The position numbers and the translations under genes were made by a program. Below are positions 50,182-58,990 of a stretch of 64,000 bases of DNA, piece after piece. Numbering within the stretch: position 1 is the stretch's first letter; each line of letters opens with the position of its first letter. This DNA is from Lentzea jiangxiensis (lineage in GTDB: Bacteria > Actinomycetota > Actinomycetes > Mycobacteriales > Pseudonocardiaceae): positions 1 through 64,000 of the forward strand of contig NZ_FNIX01000001.1 of NCBI RefSeq assembly GCF_900104175.1. Reading direction: 5' to 3'. The notes beneath the pieces are model-generated. The model worked only from the letters and a program-made list of their open reading frames with translations. It searched no databases and was not told where the DNA came from.

Positions 50182-50210
50182 TGCTAGCAGGGTGCTTGCA
50201 ACTGCTAGCA
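50182..50210. promoter_or_regulatory. Twin TGCTAGCA palindromes upstream of the XRE gene
   Basis: TGCTAGCA at 50182-50189 and 50203-50210, centres 21 bp apart (two helical turns), 46 bp before the XRE start. A likely operator for the XRE protein. Confidence 0.6.
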
Positions 50211-50256
50211 CTCCTCGCTAACGTGGTCGGTGGCACGAGGAACGGGAGCGGGAACA

Positions 50257-50634
50257 GTGGACAAGTCCATCGACAAAGCAGTCGCGGACCTCGGCCGCAA
50301 CATCGGTGAGTACATCCGCGAGCAGCGCAACACCGCCAAGATCTCCTTGCGGGAGTTGGCGAAGCAGGCGGGTGTCTCCAACCCGTACCTGAGCCAGATC
50401 GAGCGAGGACTGCGCAAGCCCAGCGCGGAGATCCTGCAGCAGATCGCCAAGGGGCTGCGCATCTCGGCCGAGGCGCTCTACGTCGAGGCCGGGATCCTCC
50501 AGCAACGCGAAGGCGGTGCGCTGGCGGACGCCATCGTCGCCGCGACCGATCTGACCGAGCGGCAGAAGCAGGTGCTGCTCGACGTCTACGAATCTTTCAG
50601 GCGGGAGAACTCCGCCGAACGACAGGAGGACTGA
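50257..50634 (+). CDS. XRE-family regulator upstream of hbhA
   Basis: 125 aa from GTG 50257 (GGAGCGGGA upstream). A canonical HTH_3 (IREQRNTAKISLRELAKQAGVSNPYLSQIERGLRKPSAEILQQIAKGL) is followed by a helical C-terminus. In mycobacteria an XRE gene (Rv0474) precedes hbhA (Rv0475), the same order as here, and the hbhA-like gene begins 5 nt after this stop. It probably controls this operon. Confidence 0.88.
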   Translation: MDKSIDKAVADLGRNIGEYIREQRNTAKISLRELAKQAGVSNPYLSQIERGLRKPSAEILQQIAKGLRISAEALYVEAGILQQREGGALADAIVAATDLTERQKQVLLDVYESFRRENSAERQED

Positions 50635-50639
50635 TCCCC

Positions 50640-51293
50640 ATGCCGAAGCTCACCCAGGACGACGTTCGCAAGGGCGCCGAGCAGGCCGCCCACGCCGCAC
50701 GCCAGGCGCTGCTCGCCGCGCTCGGAGCCGGTGACCTCGCCGCCAAGGCGGTCGTCGAGGCCCTCGGCAAGGCCAAGGAGCGCGCCGAGGAGGCCCGCAC
50801 CCAGGGCGTCGACCTCCCGGCCGAGCTCAAGGACCTGCGCGAGAAGCTGCAGCCGGCCGAGCTCAAGAAGCTGGTCGACGTCTACACGGCCTCCGCGGTG
50901 AACCTGTACACCTACCTCGCCGACCAGGGCGAGCAGACGCTGGAGCAGATCAAGGCCCAGCCGCAGCTCAAGCAGGCCGTCGAGGCCGCGCAGAAGCGCG
51001 CCGGGACCGCCGCCGCCGACGCCAAGGTGATCGCGGACGACGTCCTCGGCAAGGTCACCCGCCGCACCCGTTCGGTCGGCGAGAAGGTCGCCCACGAGGT
51101 CGAGGACGCCGCCGAGAAGCTGGCCGAGGAGATCGTCGAGGTCGGTGGCGAGGCCGCGCACGAGGTCCGCACCACGACCCGCAAGGCCGCTGCCCGCACC
51201 GCGCCGCGCAAGCCGGCGACGACGGCTCGCACCACCACCACCACCGGCACCACCCCCGCCGCGAAGAAGGCCACGCCGGACACCACCAAGTGA
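50640..51293 (+). CDS. hbhA: Heparin-binding haemagglutinin-like protein (HBHA)
   Basis: 217 aa, with AGGAGGA upstream. A long Ala/Glu/Lys coiled coil (~5-165) is followed by a Lys/Ala/Thr/Pro-rich basic tail (KAAARTAPRKPATTARTTTT), the layout of mycobacterial HBHA. In mycobacteria the tail binds sulfated glycans; in non-pathogenic relatives a structural or membrane-dynamics role is more likely. Here the tail is Thr-rich rather than purely Lys/Ala/Pro. Confidence 0.85.
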   Translation: MPKLTQDDVRKGAEQAAHAARQALLAALGAGDLAAKAVVEALGKAKERAEEARTQGVDLPAELKDLREKLQPAELKKLVDVYTASAVNLYTYLADQGEQTLEQIKAQPQLKQAVEAAQKRAGTAAADAKVIADDVLGKVTRRTRSVGEKVAHEVEDAAEKLAEEIVEVGGEAAHEVRTTTRKAAARTAPRKPATTARTTTTTGTTPAAKKATPDTTK

Positions 51294-51308
51294 CGCGCTG
51301 AGGTCTCC

Positions 51309-51346
51309 CGGGAGGGGAGCAGTCCGAGAGGGCTGCTCCCCTCCCG
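51309..51346 (+). terminator. Terminator after the HBHA gene
   Basis: CGGGAGGGGAGCAG (51309-51322) pairs perfectly with 51333-51346 across a 10-nt loop, 15 nt after the stop. Confidence 0.85.
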
Positions 51347-51371
51347 TCGTACGTGCACGTAGTCTGGGTGC

Positions 51372-51689
51372 GTGTTCCAAATCCCGATCTTCAGCATCTG
51401 GTACCTCGACACCGTCGTGTACTTCGTGTTCGACCTCGGGTTCAGCATCCTGGGTCTGTTCGCGTTCTTCCACGCGCTGACCCAGCGCGTGGACGCCTAC
51501 ACGGCGGCCGAGCGCATGACCAAGCCCGCGTGGCTCGGCATCACCGGTGGCGGGACGGCGGCGCTGCTGCTGTTCGGACCGGGTGGTGTGGGGTCGATCT
51601 TCTGGCTGGCCGGTCTCGTCGCGGTGCTCGTGTACATGGTGGACGTGCGGCCGAAGCTGATCGAGGTCCAGCGCGGCCCCCGCTGGTGA
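51372..51689 (+). CDS. DUF2516 membrane protein (Rv0476-like)
   Basis: 105 aa from GTG 51372. Three spans: IWYLDTVVYFVFDLGFSILGLFAFF, WLGITGGGTAALLLFG and IFWLAGLVAVLVYMVDVRP. It matches the small membrane protein that follows hbhA in mycobacteria. The next gene starts within its stop (GTGA). Function unknown. Confidence 0.85.
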   Translation: MFQIPIFSIWYLDTVVYFVFDLGFSILGLFAFFHALTQRVDAYTAAERMTKPAWLGITGGGTAALLLFGPGGVGSIFWLAGLVAVLVYMVDVRPKLIEVQRGPRW

Positions 51690-52342
51690 TCACGCACTCC
51701 TACGGCTCCGGCTCGCCGGTGACCCTGGTCGCCCACGGGCTCGGCGCCACCCCCGGTGAGGCGAGGATCCCCGCCTCCGGGTTGCCCGGAACCCGCGTCG
51801 TGGTGACGCTGCCGTCGCACGGCGACGCTCCGGACGCACCCGCCGGGTACTGGGACTACGGCCGGATCGCGGCCGATCTGGGCACCGTCGAGGCGGACCA
51901 GGCCGTCGGTGTCTCGCTGGGCGCCGGAGCTCTGGTGCGGCTGCTGTCCGCCGAGCCCGCCCGCTTCCGGCGGGTGGCCCTGCTCCTGCCCGCGGTGCTC
52001 GACCAGCCGCGGCCGCCGTTCACGGTGCGGCAGCTCGCGGACCTCACGGTCGGCCCGCCCGCCTACGTCGCCGAGCGGCGGCAGGCGTTGACGAGGCTGA
52101 CCGCCGCGGCCGAGCAGCTGCCGGGCCAGGTGGCCGTGCCCGACGCTGCCGCGCTGGCGGCGGTGAAGGCTCCGGTGCTGGTCATCGGTGCCGTGGGTGA
52201 CCCCCTGCACCCCGAGGACGTGGCCAAGGCGACAGCGGCGGCGTTCCCCGAGGGGGAGCTGTGGCTGATCGACTCGCCCTCGCCGATGATCTCGCACCGG
52301 GCCGCGGTCCGGCACAGGTTGGCCGCCTTCCTCGGCGGGTAG
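51686..52342 (+). CDS. Alpha/beta hydrolase
   Basis: 218 aa from GTG 51686 (GTGA overlap with the previous stop). Oxyanion/HG region VTLVAHGLGATPG, nucleophile in GVSLGAGAL, acid in GAVGDPLHP, and His near SHRAAVRHR. The protein is short and lacks a large cap domain. Substrate unknown. Co-transcribed with the DUF2516 gene. Confidence 0.85.
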   Translation: MITHSYGSGSPVTLVAHGLGATPGEARIPASGLPGTRVVVTLPSHGDAPDAPAGYWDYGRIAADLGTVEADQAVGVSLGAGALVRLLSAEPARFRRVALLLPAVLDQPRPPFTVRQLADLTVGPPAYVAERRQALTRLTAAAEQLPGQVAVPDAAALAAVKAPVLVIGAVGDPLHPEDVAKATAAAFPEGELWLIDSPSPMISHRAAVRHRLAAFLGG

Positions 52343-52351
52343 CCGAAGTGC

Positions 52352-52903
52352 ATGGCTGAACAGAAGAAGATCGCGTTCCTGGTCGGCACGGAAGGCATCG
52401 AGCAGGTCGAGCTCACCGATCCGTGGACGCACGTCGAGAAGGCCGGCGGAGTGCCGCGGCTGCTCGCGCCGAAGCTCGGTGAGGTCCGCGGGTTCAACCA
52501 CCTCACGCCGGCGGACTCGTTCCCCGTCGACACGGCCTACGCCGACGCCTCGGCGGAGGACTACGACGGCGCGGTGATTCCCGGCGGTGTCGCGAACGCC
52601 GACTTCCTGCGCATGGACGCCGACGCCGTCGCACTGGTGAAGGCGCTGGTCGCCGCGGGCAAGCCGATCGCGTCGATCTGCCACGGGCCGTGGCTGCTGG
52701 TCGAGGCGGACGTGGTGCGCGGCAAGATGCTCACCTCGTTCCCGAGCCTGCGGACCGACATCCGCAACGCGGGCGGTGACTGGGAGGACCAGGAGGTCCG
52801 CGTCTGCGACATGAACGGGTGGACGCTCGTGACGTCCCGCAACCCCGACGACCTGCCGGCGTTCAACCGGGAGGCCCTCAAGGCGTTCGGCCTGGCCGAG
52901 TAG
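52352..52903 (+). CDS. PfpI/DJ-1 type amidotransferase-like protein
   Basis: 183 aa. The DJ-1/PfpI fold is recognisable: KIAFLVGTEGIEQVELTDPW, YDGAVIPGGVANADFLR, and the nucleophile elbow SICHGPWLL with Cys. Members act as proteases, glyoxalases or protein deglycases in stress; the exact reaction is not readable. It lies 9 nt after the hydrolase stop. Confidence 0.9.
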   Translation: MAEQKKIAFLVGTEGIEQVELTDPWTHVEKAGGVPRLLAPKLGEVRGFNHLTPADSFPVDTAYADASAEDYDGAVIPGGVANADFLRMDADAVALVKALVAAGKPIASICHGPWLLVEADVVRGKMLTSFPSLRTDIRNAGGDWEDQEVRVCDMNGWTLVTSRNPDDLPAFNREALKAFGLAE

Positions 52904-52931
52904 CCGGGATCTGCAGCTCCCGGCGGTCTCG

Positions 52932-53690
52932 CTAGAGGCGCGTGTCGGCGTAGTGCGCCATCGCGTCACGCGTCCACTCGGCCATGTTGCCGCCGCCCTC
53001 GACCTCGAAGTTGACCCGGAACTCGTCCGAGTCGACGTAGAGGTCGCCGAGGCCCTTGTAGGACTCCCGGTCGGGCGTCCAGCTCAGGCAGATCCAGCGG
53101 TAGTGGCGGTCGACCAGCTCCTGCGTCCGCGGGGCGTCGACCGCCTCGCCCGCCGTGTAGAGCTCACCGAGCCCACGCGCGATGTCCTGCCACTCGGCCA
53201 TGAACCGGTCCGCGTCGGCGCGCGTCCAGCCCTTCATCTTCTCCTTGCTGTCGTCGATGTGCTGCCGGGCACCTTCCCCGTAGCGCTCGACGAGCTCGGC
53301 CTCGTGACGCTCCTGCTTCTTCGCGTCGAAGCCGTCGAACAGCTCTTCCAGCTTCACCTCGTCCCCTCCTTCCAGTTCCGCGATGGTCCGCGCGACGGTG
53401 TCGGCGAGCCGGTCCAGCCGCTCCCTCTCGTCCCGCAGCCACCGGTGGTGGTTGCGCAGGACGGTCAGCTGGTCCGTGCCGTTCAACATCTCCGCCACCA
53501 CGTCGAGGCCCAGGCCCAGGTCGCGCAGCAGCAGGATCTGCTGCAGGCGGTGCACCTGCTCCTTCTCGTAGTAGCGGTAACCGTTGTCGCCGATCCAGGC
53601 CGGCGGCAGCAGGCCGATCGAGTCGTAGTGCCGCAGCGTCCTGGACGTCACCTTCGACATCCGGGCCACCTGGGCGATCGACCAGGCCAT
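52932..53690 (-). CDS. MerR-family regulator with TipAS domain (TipAL-like)
   Basis: 252 aa. The N-terminal MerR HTH (SIAQVARMSKVTSRTLRHYDSIGLLPPAWIGDNGYRYY) and dimer helix are followed by a TipAS domain (~125-250) that begins HEAELVERYGEGARQHIDDSKEKMKGWT. TipAS domains bind thiopeptide antibiotics covalently and switch on drug-resistance genes. No classic TipA promoter dyad was searched in depth. Confidence 0.92.
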   Translation of the reverse strand: MAWSIAQVARMSKVTSRTLRHYDSIGLLPPAWIGDNGYRYYEKEQVHRLQQILLLRDLGLGLDVVAEMLNGTDQLTVLRNHHRWLRDERERLDRLADTVARTIAELEGGDEVKLEELFDGFDAKKQERHEAELVERYGEGARQHIDDSKEKMKGWTRADADRFMAEWQDIARGLGELYTAGEAVDAPRTQELVDRHYRWICLSWTPDRESYKGLGDLYVDSDEFRVNFEVEGGGNMAEWTRDAMAHYADTRL

Positions 53691-53783
53691 CGGTTCCCCC
53701 TTCGCGCTCTGGGATCGACGGTAGGGGTTGACGCGGCGTCAAGGTCAAACGCGAGTTCGGCCGGGGTTCGCGGAGCAGCGACA

Positions 53784-54344
53784 ATGAGCACCGTGTGGAC
53801 TATCGCTGGTTCGTTGGATCCCGTCCCGGTCCTCTCGCGCCTCGACCTGGTTGCCGAACCGGTCGCGGCCGCGCTGAAGGCGCTGGACGGTGCTGATCGC
53901 GTCGCCGTGGCGGAGATCGACCCCGCGCTCGCCGACACCGCCGAGTTCTGCGCGCACTACGGCTCGCCCCTGGCCGCCTCGGCGAACTGCGTCGTCGTCG
54001 CCGGCAAGCGCGGTGACGTGGTCCGTTACGCGGCCTGCATGGTGCTCGCGACCATGCGCGCGGACGTGAACGGTGTCATCCGCAAGCGGCTCGACGCGCG
54101 CAAGGCGTCGTTCGCGCCGATGGACGAGGCCGTGGCGTTGACCGGCATGGAGTACGGCGGCATCACGCCCATCGGCGTGCCCGCGGACTGGCCGGTCCTC
54201 GTCTCGCCCGAGGTCGCCGCCGCCCCCGAGCTGATCGTGGGCAGCGGCATCCGCGGGAGCAAGGTCCTGATCCCCGGCGACGTGCTGGTGAAGCTCGCCG
54301 GAGCCGAGGTCCTCCCGGAGCTAGCCCGCGTACTTGAGCAGTAG
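53784..54344 (+). CDS. YbaK/EbsC-type aminoacyl-tRNA deacylase
   Basis: 186 aa from ATG 53784. YbaK fold: SRLDLVAEPVAAALKALDG, then NCVVVAGKRGDVVRYAACMVLATMRADVNGVIRKRLDARKASF and GMEYGGITPIGVP. Such proteins clear mischarged tRNA in trans. The C-terminus overlaps the convergent LOG gene by 24 bp. Confidence 0.88.
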   Translation: MSTVWTIAGSLDPVPVLSRLDLVAEPVAAALKALDGADRVAVAEIDPALADTAEFCAHYGSPLAASANCVVVAGKRGDVVRYAACMVLATMRADVNGVIRKRLDARKASFAPMDEAVALTGMEYGGITPIGVPADWPVLVSPEVAAAPELIVGSGIRGSKVLIPGDVLVKLAGAEVLPELARVLEQ

Positions 54345-55388
54345 CTCGACCGCCTCGTCGACGTCGTCCGTCACGAGGATCCACTGCTCGGCCTCCCGGC
54401 CCGCCGCGAGCTTCGTCACGAGCGGCGCGGCCGGGACCTCGTCGGTCCAGAAGTGCTCGCCCAGGAAGATCATGGGCGCGGCGGGACCGACGCTGCCGTA
54501 GTAGTTCTGGGTGAAGTCCTGGAAGACCTCCTGGACCGTGCCCGCCCTGCCCGGCGTGTAGACGATGCCGCCGGTCGCGACCGTGAGCAGGCCCTCCTCG
54601 CGCACGGAGTTCGCGAAGTACTTCGCGTGCAGCTCGCAGGCCGGGTTGGGCGGCTCGTGGCCGTAGAACCAGGTCGGGATGCCGATCGTGCGCGGGCGGT
54701 CGAAGCTGCGGATCTCCGGGAACGCCGCCAGCCAGCGGCCGATCGACTCGTCGTCGCCGCCGAACGACGGCGCCCGCGCGATGGCGTCGAGGACGTCGGT
54801 GTCCACCTCGCCCAGCCGCACGCCCAGCGGGACGGCCTCCATCGCGCCCGGTCCGCCGCCGGTCAGCACGGTGAAGCCCGCGCCGCCCAGGGCGGCGCCG
54901 AGCTCCACGGCACCGCGGTAGCCGTCCGAGCCGCGGGCCAGCGCGTGGCCGCCCATGACCGCGACCGGGGAGCCCGTCAGCGTCTCGTCGAGGGCCTCGG
55001 TGATCGAGTGGTCGTGCAGGCGTTCGGCCAGCGCGTGCAGCGGGTCGGGGTGGTGGCCCTGCTGCTTGCTGTGCCGGTAGATCACCGCGTCCGGGGTGTC
55101 GGCGTACGACTTCGGGTTCGCCGGGTCGAAGCCCGCGAACAGCTCCGCCGGGGTGTAGAGCGACGAGCGGTAGACGTCGTAGGGCAGGTCCGGGATCACC
55201 GGGAAGATCAACGCTCCGGCGGCTTCCGCCCGGCGCTGCATGGTCTCGCTGAGGGTGCAGCCGAGCAGGAGCGCGCCGTCGAGCGGCACGCGCACGTCCT
55301 CACGGGTGAGGTCCAGCCCGATGATGACGGCTTTGCGCAGGTCAGGGGCTGCCCGCAGCTGGTCGAGGTCGGTGATTTCGATCCGCAC
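54321..55388 (-). CDS. LOG-family protein (Rossmann fold)
   Basis: 355 aa. Motifs GGGPGAMEAV and TPGRAGTVQEVF correspond to the LOG family GGGxxGxM and PGGxGTxxE boxes, with R in place of the second G. LOG proteins release active cytokinins from their nucleotides or act as nucleotide-binding proteins; this longer form (~350 aa) is a subgroup whose substrate is not firmly known. AVIYRHSKQQGHHPDPLHALAERLHDH in the middle is an insertion. Confidence 0.85.
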   Translation of the reverse strand: MRIEITDLDQLRAAPDLRKAVIIGLDLTREDVRVPLDGALLLGCTLSETMQRRAEAAGALIFPVIPDLPYDVYRSSLYTPAELFAGFDPANPKSYADTPDAVIYRHSKQQGHHPDPLHALAERLHDHSITEALDETLTGSPVAVMGGHALARGSDGYRGAVELGAALGGAGFTVLTGGGPGAMEAVPLGVRLGEVDTDVLDAIARAPSFGGDDESIGRWLAAFPEIRSFDRPRTIGIPTWFYGHEPPNPACELHAKYFANSVREEGLLTVATGGIVYTPGRAGTVQEVFQDFTQNYYGSVGPAAPMIFLGEHFWTDEVPAAPLVTKLAAGREAEQWILVTDDVDEAVELLLKYAG

Positions 55389-55715
55389 GGCGAAAGCCTA
55401 TGCCCCGGGCGAACCGCCGTGCCCCCGAATCCGGACGTGGTGGTGGGAACCCGGGTCCGCTCGACCCCCTGACGAGAGGCCGCGGGCCTTGCCGCCGCCT
55501 GCGCGCCGCCGCCGGCAAGGCCCACGCGACAGGCCGGGGCCTGCTGCTGGGCGTCGAAGCGCCCGACCACCGGGCCACCGACGTGGTCACCGCCGAACTG
55601 CTCCGCGCCTGCGTGGCTGGTCGAGGCGGTGCAGCGGGCAGCCTCAAAGCTCTGACGACGGCCCGGTCGGCCTCGCCGCGACGAGGCCGGCGGGGCCCGC
55701 CCTAGGATCTGCCGG
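55389..55715. other. Intergenic region between LOG and lipoprotein genes
   Basis: 327 bp. Several short frames are open, as expected for high-GC DNA, but none has a ribosome site and a protein-like composition. It contains an 11-bp stem (55484-55494 with 55513-55523, GGGCCTTGCCG/CGGCAAGGCCC) with an 18-nt loop, a probable transcription barrier or leader structure between two divergent genes. Confidence 0.5.
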
Positions 55716-56153
55716 GTGGGTAAGTCCGTGCTCCTCCTCTTTCCGCTGCTCGCCGCGCTGTCCGGCTGCGGCGCGCTCGAAGGCTTCGACCCGGAGCTCA
55801 ACGCCGTCGGCAAGCAGGTCGTCTCCGACTGGAAGCAGCGCCCGGAGACCGCCGCTGCGCAGTTCGAGTACACCCACGGCCTCGACGCCGACGACAGACT
55901 GGTCTTCCAGGTGATGCTGCGGGCGGACCGGATCTCCGACCAGGTCGTGGACGAGTTCGTGCAGATCGCCCGCCGCGACTGCTGGCGCGGCACCTGGAAG
56001 TCCTGCTCCGCCCGCTACGTCGTCTACTCGACCGACGACCCGCCCTACGGCGACAGGCGCGACTCGGGCAAGCCGGTCCGCGAGGGCGACGTCGACCTGC
56101 CATCGGACCTGGAGCTCGTCTTCGGCCCGCGCCCGGAGAGGTCGAAGCCGTGA
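55716..56153 (+). CDS. Lipoprotein, tandem copy 1
   Basis: 145 aa. Lipobox ALSGC, with Cys18 as the lipidated residue. The mature part has a helix (ELNAVGKQVVSDWKQ), then RADRISDQVVDEFVQIARRDCWRGTWKSC and a C-terminal FGPRPE. The second gene has the same pattern, so the pair is a tandem duplication. Function unknown; both are exported to the outer face of the membrane. Confidence 0.75.
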   Translation: MGKSVLLLFPLLAALSGCGALEGFDPELNAVGKQVVSDWKQRPETAAAQFEYTHGLDADDRLVFQVMLRADRISDQVVDEFVQIARRDCWRGTWKSCSARYVVYSTDDPPYGDRRDSGKPVREGDVDLPSDLELVFGPRPERSKP

Positions 56154-56554
56154 GGCGCGTGCTGCTCGTCCCGCTCGCCCTGCTCCTCGCCGCGTGCGGA
56201 ACCTCGGACTCCACGGTCGAAAGCCTCGCCGACCGCATCGAAGCCGACCTCAACGCCGAGGACGGCGTCTCCGAGGTGGTCGTCCAGCACCGCGCGGACC
56301 TCGACCACGAGCAACGCCTCACCGTCACCGCGACCGTGCGCGACGGGGGCACGGCCGATCGCGCGCTGGAGATCGTGAAGCGCGACTACTGGACGGGCAC
56401 GGGCCGCACCGTCGACTTCCGGGTGCGGTTCGCCGACGAGACCGGGGTCGAGCTGCGCAAGTCCGACGTCCGGTTCGAGCTCGGGGACGTGGTGGAGATG
56501 GAGCGCCGGTACGGGCCCCGGTCGGAGGCGGGCGAGCTCGACCCGGGCCGCTAG
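56150..56554 (+). CDS. Lipoprotein, tandem copy 2
   Basis: 134 aa from GTG 56150 (GTGA overlap). Lipobox LLAAC. Shares with copy 1 the order: a helix, the segment HRADLDHEQRLTVTATVRD, RDYWTGTG, and the C-terminal YGPRSE. It lacks the two Cys of the WRGTWKSC region. Ends 5 bp from purU. Confidence 0.75.
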   Translation: MRRVLLVPLALLLAACGTSDSTVESLADRIEADLNAEDGVSEVVVQHRADLDHEQRLTVTATVRDGGTADRALEIVKRDYWTGTGRTVDFRVRFADETGVELRKSDVRFELGDVVEMERRYGPRSEAGELDPGR

Positions 56555-56559
56555 CGGCG

Positions 56560-57435
56560 CTAGAAGATCACCGTCTGGTTGCCGTGCACCAGCACCCGGT
56601 CCTCCAGGTGCCACCGCAACCCGCGCGCCAGCACCACCTTCTCGATGTCACGCCCCTTGCGCACCATGTCGGCCACCGAGTCGCCGTGGTGCACGCGCAG
56701 CACGTCCTGCTCGATGATCGGTCCGGCGTCCAGGTCGGCGGTCACGTAGTGGCAGGTGGCGCCCACGAGCTTCACGCCCCGGCGGTGCGCCTGGTGGTAC
56801 GGGCGGGCGCCGATGAACGACGGCAGGAAGCTGTGGTGGATGTTGATCGTGCGGCCGGACCAGGCGGCGCAGAGTTCCGGCGGCAGGATCTGCATGAAGC
56901 GGGCCAGCACCACGGCGTGCGGGTCGTGCTTCTCCACCAAAAGCCGCAGTTGTGCGAACGCCGCCTGCTTGCCCTCGGGGTCGTTGACCGGGAACGGCAC
57001 GTGGTGGAACGGGATGCCGTGCGCGCGGGTGATGTCGCCGAGCTCCGGGTGGTTGCCGATGACGGCGGAGACCTCGACGTCGAGCTCACCGGTCGCGACG
57101 CGGGCCAGCAGGTCGTAGAGGCAGTGGCCTTCCTTCGAGACGAGGATGACCACGCGCTTGCGGGCGCCCGTGTCGGTCACCGTCCACGTCGACTGCGCGC
57201 CCAGGGACGCCGCCACGTCGGCGAAGCGGGCGCGCAGGTCGTCCACGCCGAACGGCAGGGAGTCCGCGCGGACCTCCTGGCGCGTGAAGAACCAGCCCGT
57301 CTCCGGGTCGGTGTGGTACGCGGCCTCGACGATCCAGCCGCCGTGCTCCGCGAGGAACGACGAGATCCTCGCGATGATGCCGGTGCGGTCCGGGCAGCCG
57401 AAGGTGATCACATAGCGACGCTCAGGCGATGACAC
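56560..57435 (-). CDS. purU: Formyltetrahydrofolate deformylase
   Basis: 291 aa from GTG 57435. An N-terminal ACT domain (YVITFGCPDRTGIIARISSFLAEHGGWI) precedes the formyl-transferase-type domain. That domain has the catalytic Asn/His/Asp set in TINIHHSFLPSF and DLDAGPIIEQD. PurU converts 10-formyl-THF to formate and THF, balancing one-carbon pools. Length is typical. Confidence 0.95.
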   Translation of the reverse strand: MSSPERRYVITFGCPDRTGIIARISSFLAEHGGWIVEAAYHTDPETGWFFTRQEVRADSLPFGVDDLRARFADVAASLGAQSTWTVTDTGARKRVVILVSKEGHCLYDLLARVATGELDVEVSAVIGNHPELGDITRAHGIPFHHVPFPVNDPEGKQAAFAQLRLLVEKHDPHAVVLARFMQILPPELCAAWSGRTINIHHSFLPSFIGARPYHQAHRRGVKLVGATCHYVTADLDAGPIIEQDVLRVHHGDSVADMVRKGRDIEKVVLARGLRWHLEDRVLVHGNQTVIF

Positions 57436-57448
57436 GCCGCAGAAGTAT

Positions 57449-58174
57449 TCACGGCCTCGGCAGACCCGCCAACAGCGACTCGTCTCCGGTCACGATCGCG
57501 TGGCTCGGACGGCCGTAGACGAAGCGGTAGATCGCGTCGGCGGTGCCCGCGAGGGTGGCGTCCTCCTCGAAGGCCGAGTCCCGCGGGGCGGCGACGACCA
57601 GCGGCTCGCCCTCGGTCAGCCGGAGCTCCCAGGTGCGGCCCGCGTCGGCGGCGTGCACCAGGAGCCTGCCGGTGGCCGTGACGGGGAAGCCCAGCTCGAT
57701 GCGGCGGCCCACCAGGACGGTGAGGTACTCGTCGACGCCGTCCGCGGCGAACTCCGGGTCGAACACCAGCGGCGGCAGCTCCTGACCGGTCGCGAGGTCG
57801 GCGTCCAGGCGGTGGATGGACGTCTCGTGCGCCTGCCGGCGGGCCCAGAAGCCGGCGAGCCCCGATCCCTGGAACGTCCACGCGGGACGGTCGGCGGGCA
57901 CCTCGCGCAGGCGGTCGACGAGCAGCGAGAACCCGTTGTCCCACCACGAGAACACGTCGTCGAAGTCCTGCGGGGACTGCGGCCACCCGGGCCTGCTGCC
58001 GGCGGGGCCGGTGACGACGGCCTCCGCCGCCCAGGTGTGCACCTCGGCGATGTGCCGCACGAGGTCCAGCACCGTCCACTCGGGACATGACGGGACCGGG
58101 GCGTCCGGACCCGCCTTCAGGGCGGAGGAACGCAACGACGAAGTCTGGCTCTCGATCTGCGCGACGAAGTCCAC
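57449..58174 (-). CDS. Maleylpyruvate isomerase-family mycothiol-dependent enzyme
   Basis: 241 aa from GTG 58174. DinB-like N-terminal four-helix bundle with SCPEWTVLDLVRHIAEVHTWAAEAV, in which His42 is a probable metal ligand, and a C-terminal MDMPI-like domain (RRIELGFPVTATGRLLVHAADAGRTWELRL). Uses mycothiol as cofactor; substrate unknown. Confidence 0.88.
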   Translation of the reverse strand: MDFVAQIESQTSSLRSSALKAGPDAPVPSCPEWTVLDLVRHIAEVHTWAAEAVVTGPAGSRPGWPQSPQDFDDVFSWWDNGFSLLVDRLREVPADRPAWTFQGSGLAGFWARRQAHETSIHRLDADLATGQELPPLVFDPEFAADGVDEYLTVLVGRRIELGFPVTATGRLLVHAADAGRTWELRLTEGEPLVVAAPRDSAFEEDATLAGTADAIYRFVYGRPSHAIVTGDESLLAGLPRP

Positions 58175-58183
58175 CGAACCACC

Positions 58184-58990
58184 CTAGGGCGCGACGGCGG
58201 CCCAATCGAGCGTGATTTCGCCGAGCCGCCAACGGCGGCGGTCGTCCAGCACCGGCCAGCCGCGCTCGGCCAGCAGCCGCGCCGACTCGACCCACCGGGC
58301 CCGCGGCCCGAACGGCGCGAACGGCGCCGCCGTCGCCCAGCAGGCGTCCAGCTCGGCCAGCAGGGCGTGCACGCGCTCGCCCGGCACGTTCTTGTGGATC
58401 AACGCCTTGGGCAGCCGCTCGGCCAGGTCCGACGGCACCTCGATCCCGGACGGCTTGCACGCCAGCGTGAACCGCAGGGGCCCCTCGGCCGACAACGTCA
58501 CCCACGTGCAGCGACGACCGATCTCGTCGCACGTGCCCTCGACGACCAGGCCGCCGGGAGCCATGCGCGACAGCATCGTGTCCCACGCCTCGAACGACTG
58601 CTCCTCGGTGTACTGGCGCAGCACGTTGAACGCGCGCAGCAGCACCGGACGGGCGCCGGCCAGTTCGAAGCCGCCGCGCCGGAAGTCGAGCCACGGCGGG
58701 TCGGCCACGGCCTTGCCCGCCTCCACCCGGTCGGCGTCGATCTCCAGCCCGAGCACGCGCACGTCGGGACGCACCGCCCGCAGCCGGGAGGCCATCTCGA
58801 CGGTGGTGATCGGCGTCGCGCCGTAGCCGAGGTCGACCACGAGCGGGTCGGCGGCGTCGCGGAGGAAACCGGCGAGCGTGCCGGTCGTCCAGCGGTCGAC
58901 CCGGCGCAGGCGGTTCGGGTTCGTCGTGCCGCGCGTCGGCAGGCCGAGCGCACGGGCCCGGCCGGCCGCTAGCCGCGGTTTGCGAGCCAT
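58184..58990 (-). CDS. Class I SAM-dependent methyltransferase
   Basis: 268 aa from ATG 58990. The SAM motif VVDLGYGATPITTVEMASRL and acidic loop VLGLEIDADRVEAGK are clear. It starts 22 bp inside the preceding DUF2505 gene (overlap), so the two are co-translated. Substrate unknown. Confidence 0.85.
   Translation of the reverse strand: MARKPRLAAGRARALGLPTRGTTNPNRLRRVDRWTTGTLAGFLRDAADPLVVDLGYGATPITTVEMASRLRAVRPDVRVLGLEIDADRVEAGKAVADPPWLDFRRGGFELAGARPVLLRAFNVLRQYTEEQSFEAWDTMLSRMAPGGLVVEGTCDEIGRRCTWVTLSAEGPLRFTLACKPSGIEVPSDLAERLPKALIHKNVPGERVHALLAELDACWATAAPFAPFGPRARWVESARLLAERGWPVLDDRRRWRLGEITLDWAAVAP

Noticed and set aside
55400..55705. 101-codon plus-strand frame
   Set aside because: Arg/Gly-rich, no ribosome site, includes a hairpin; treated as intergenic.
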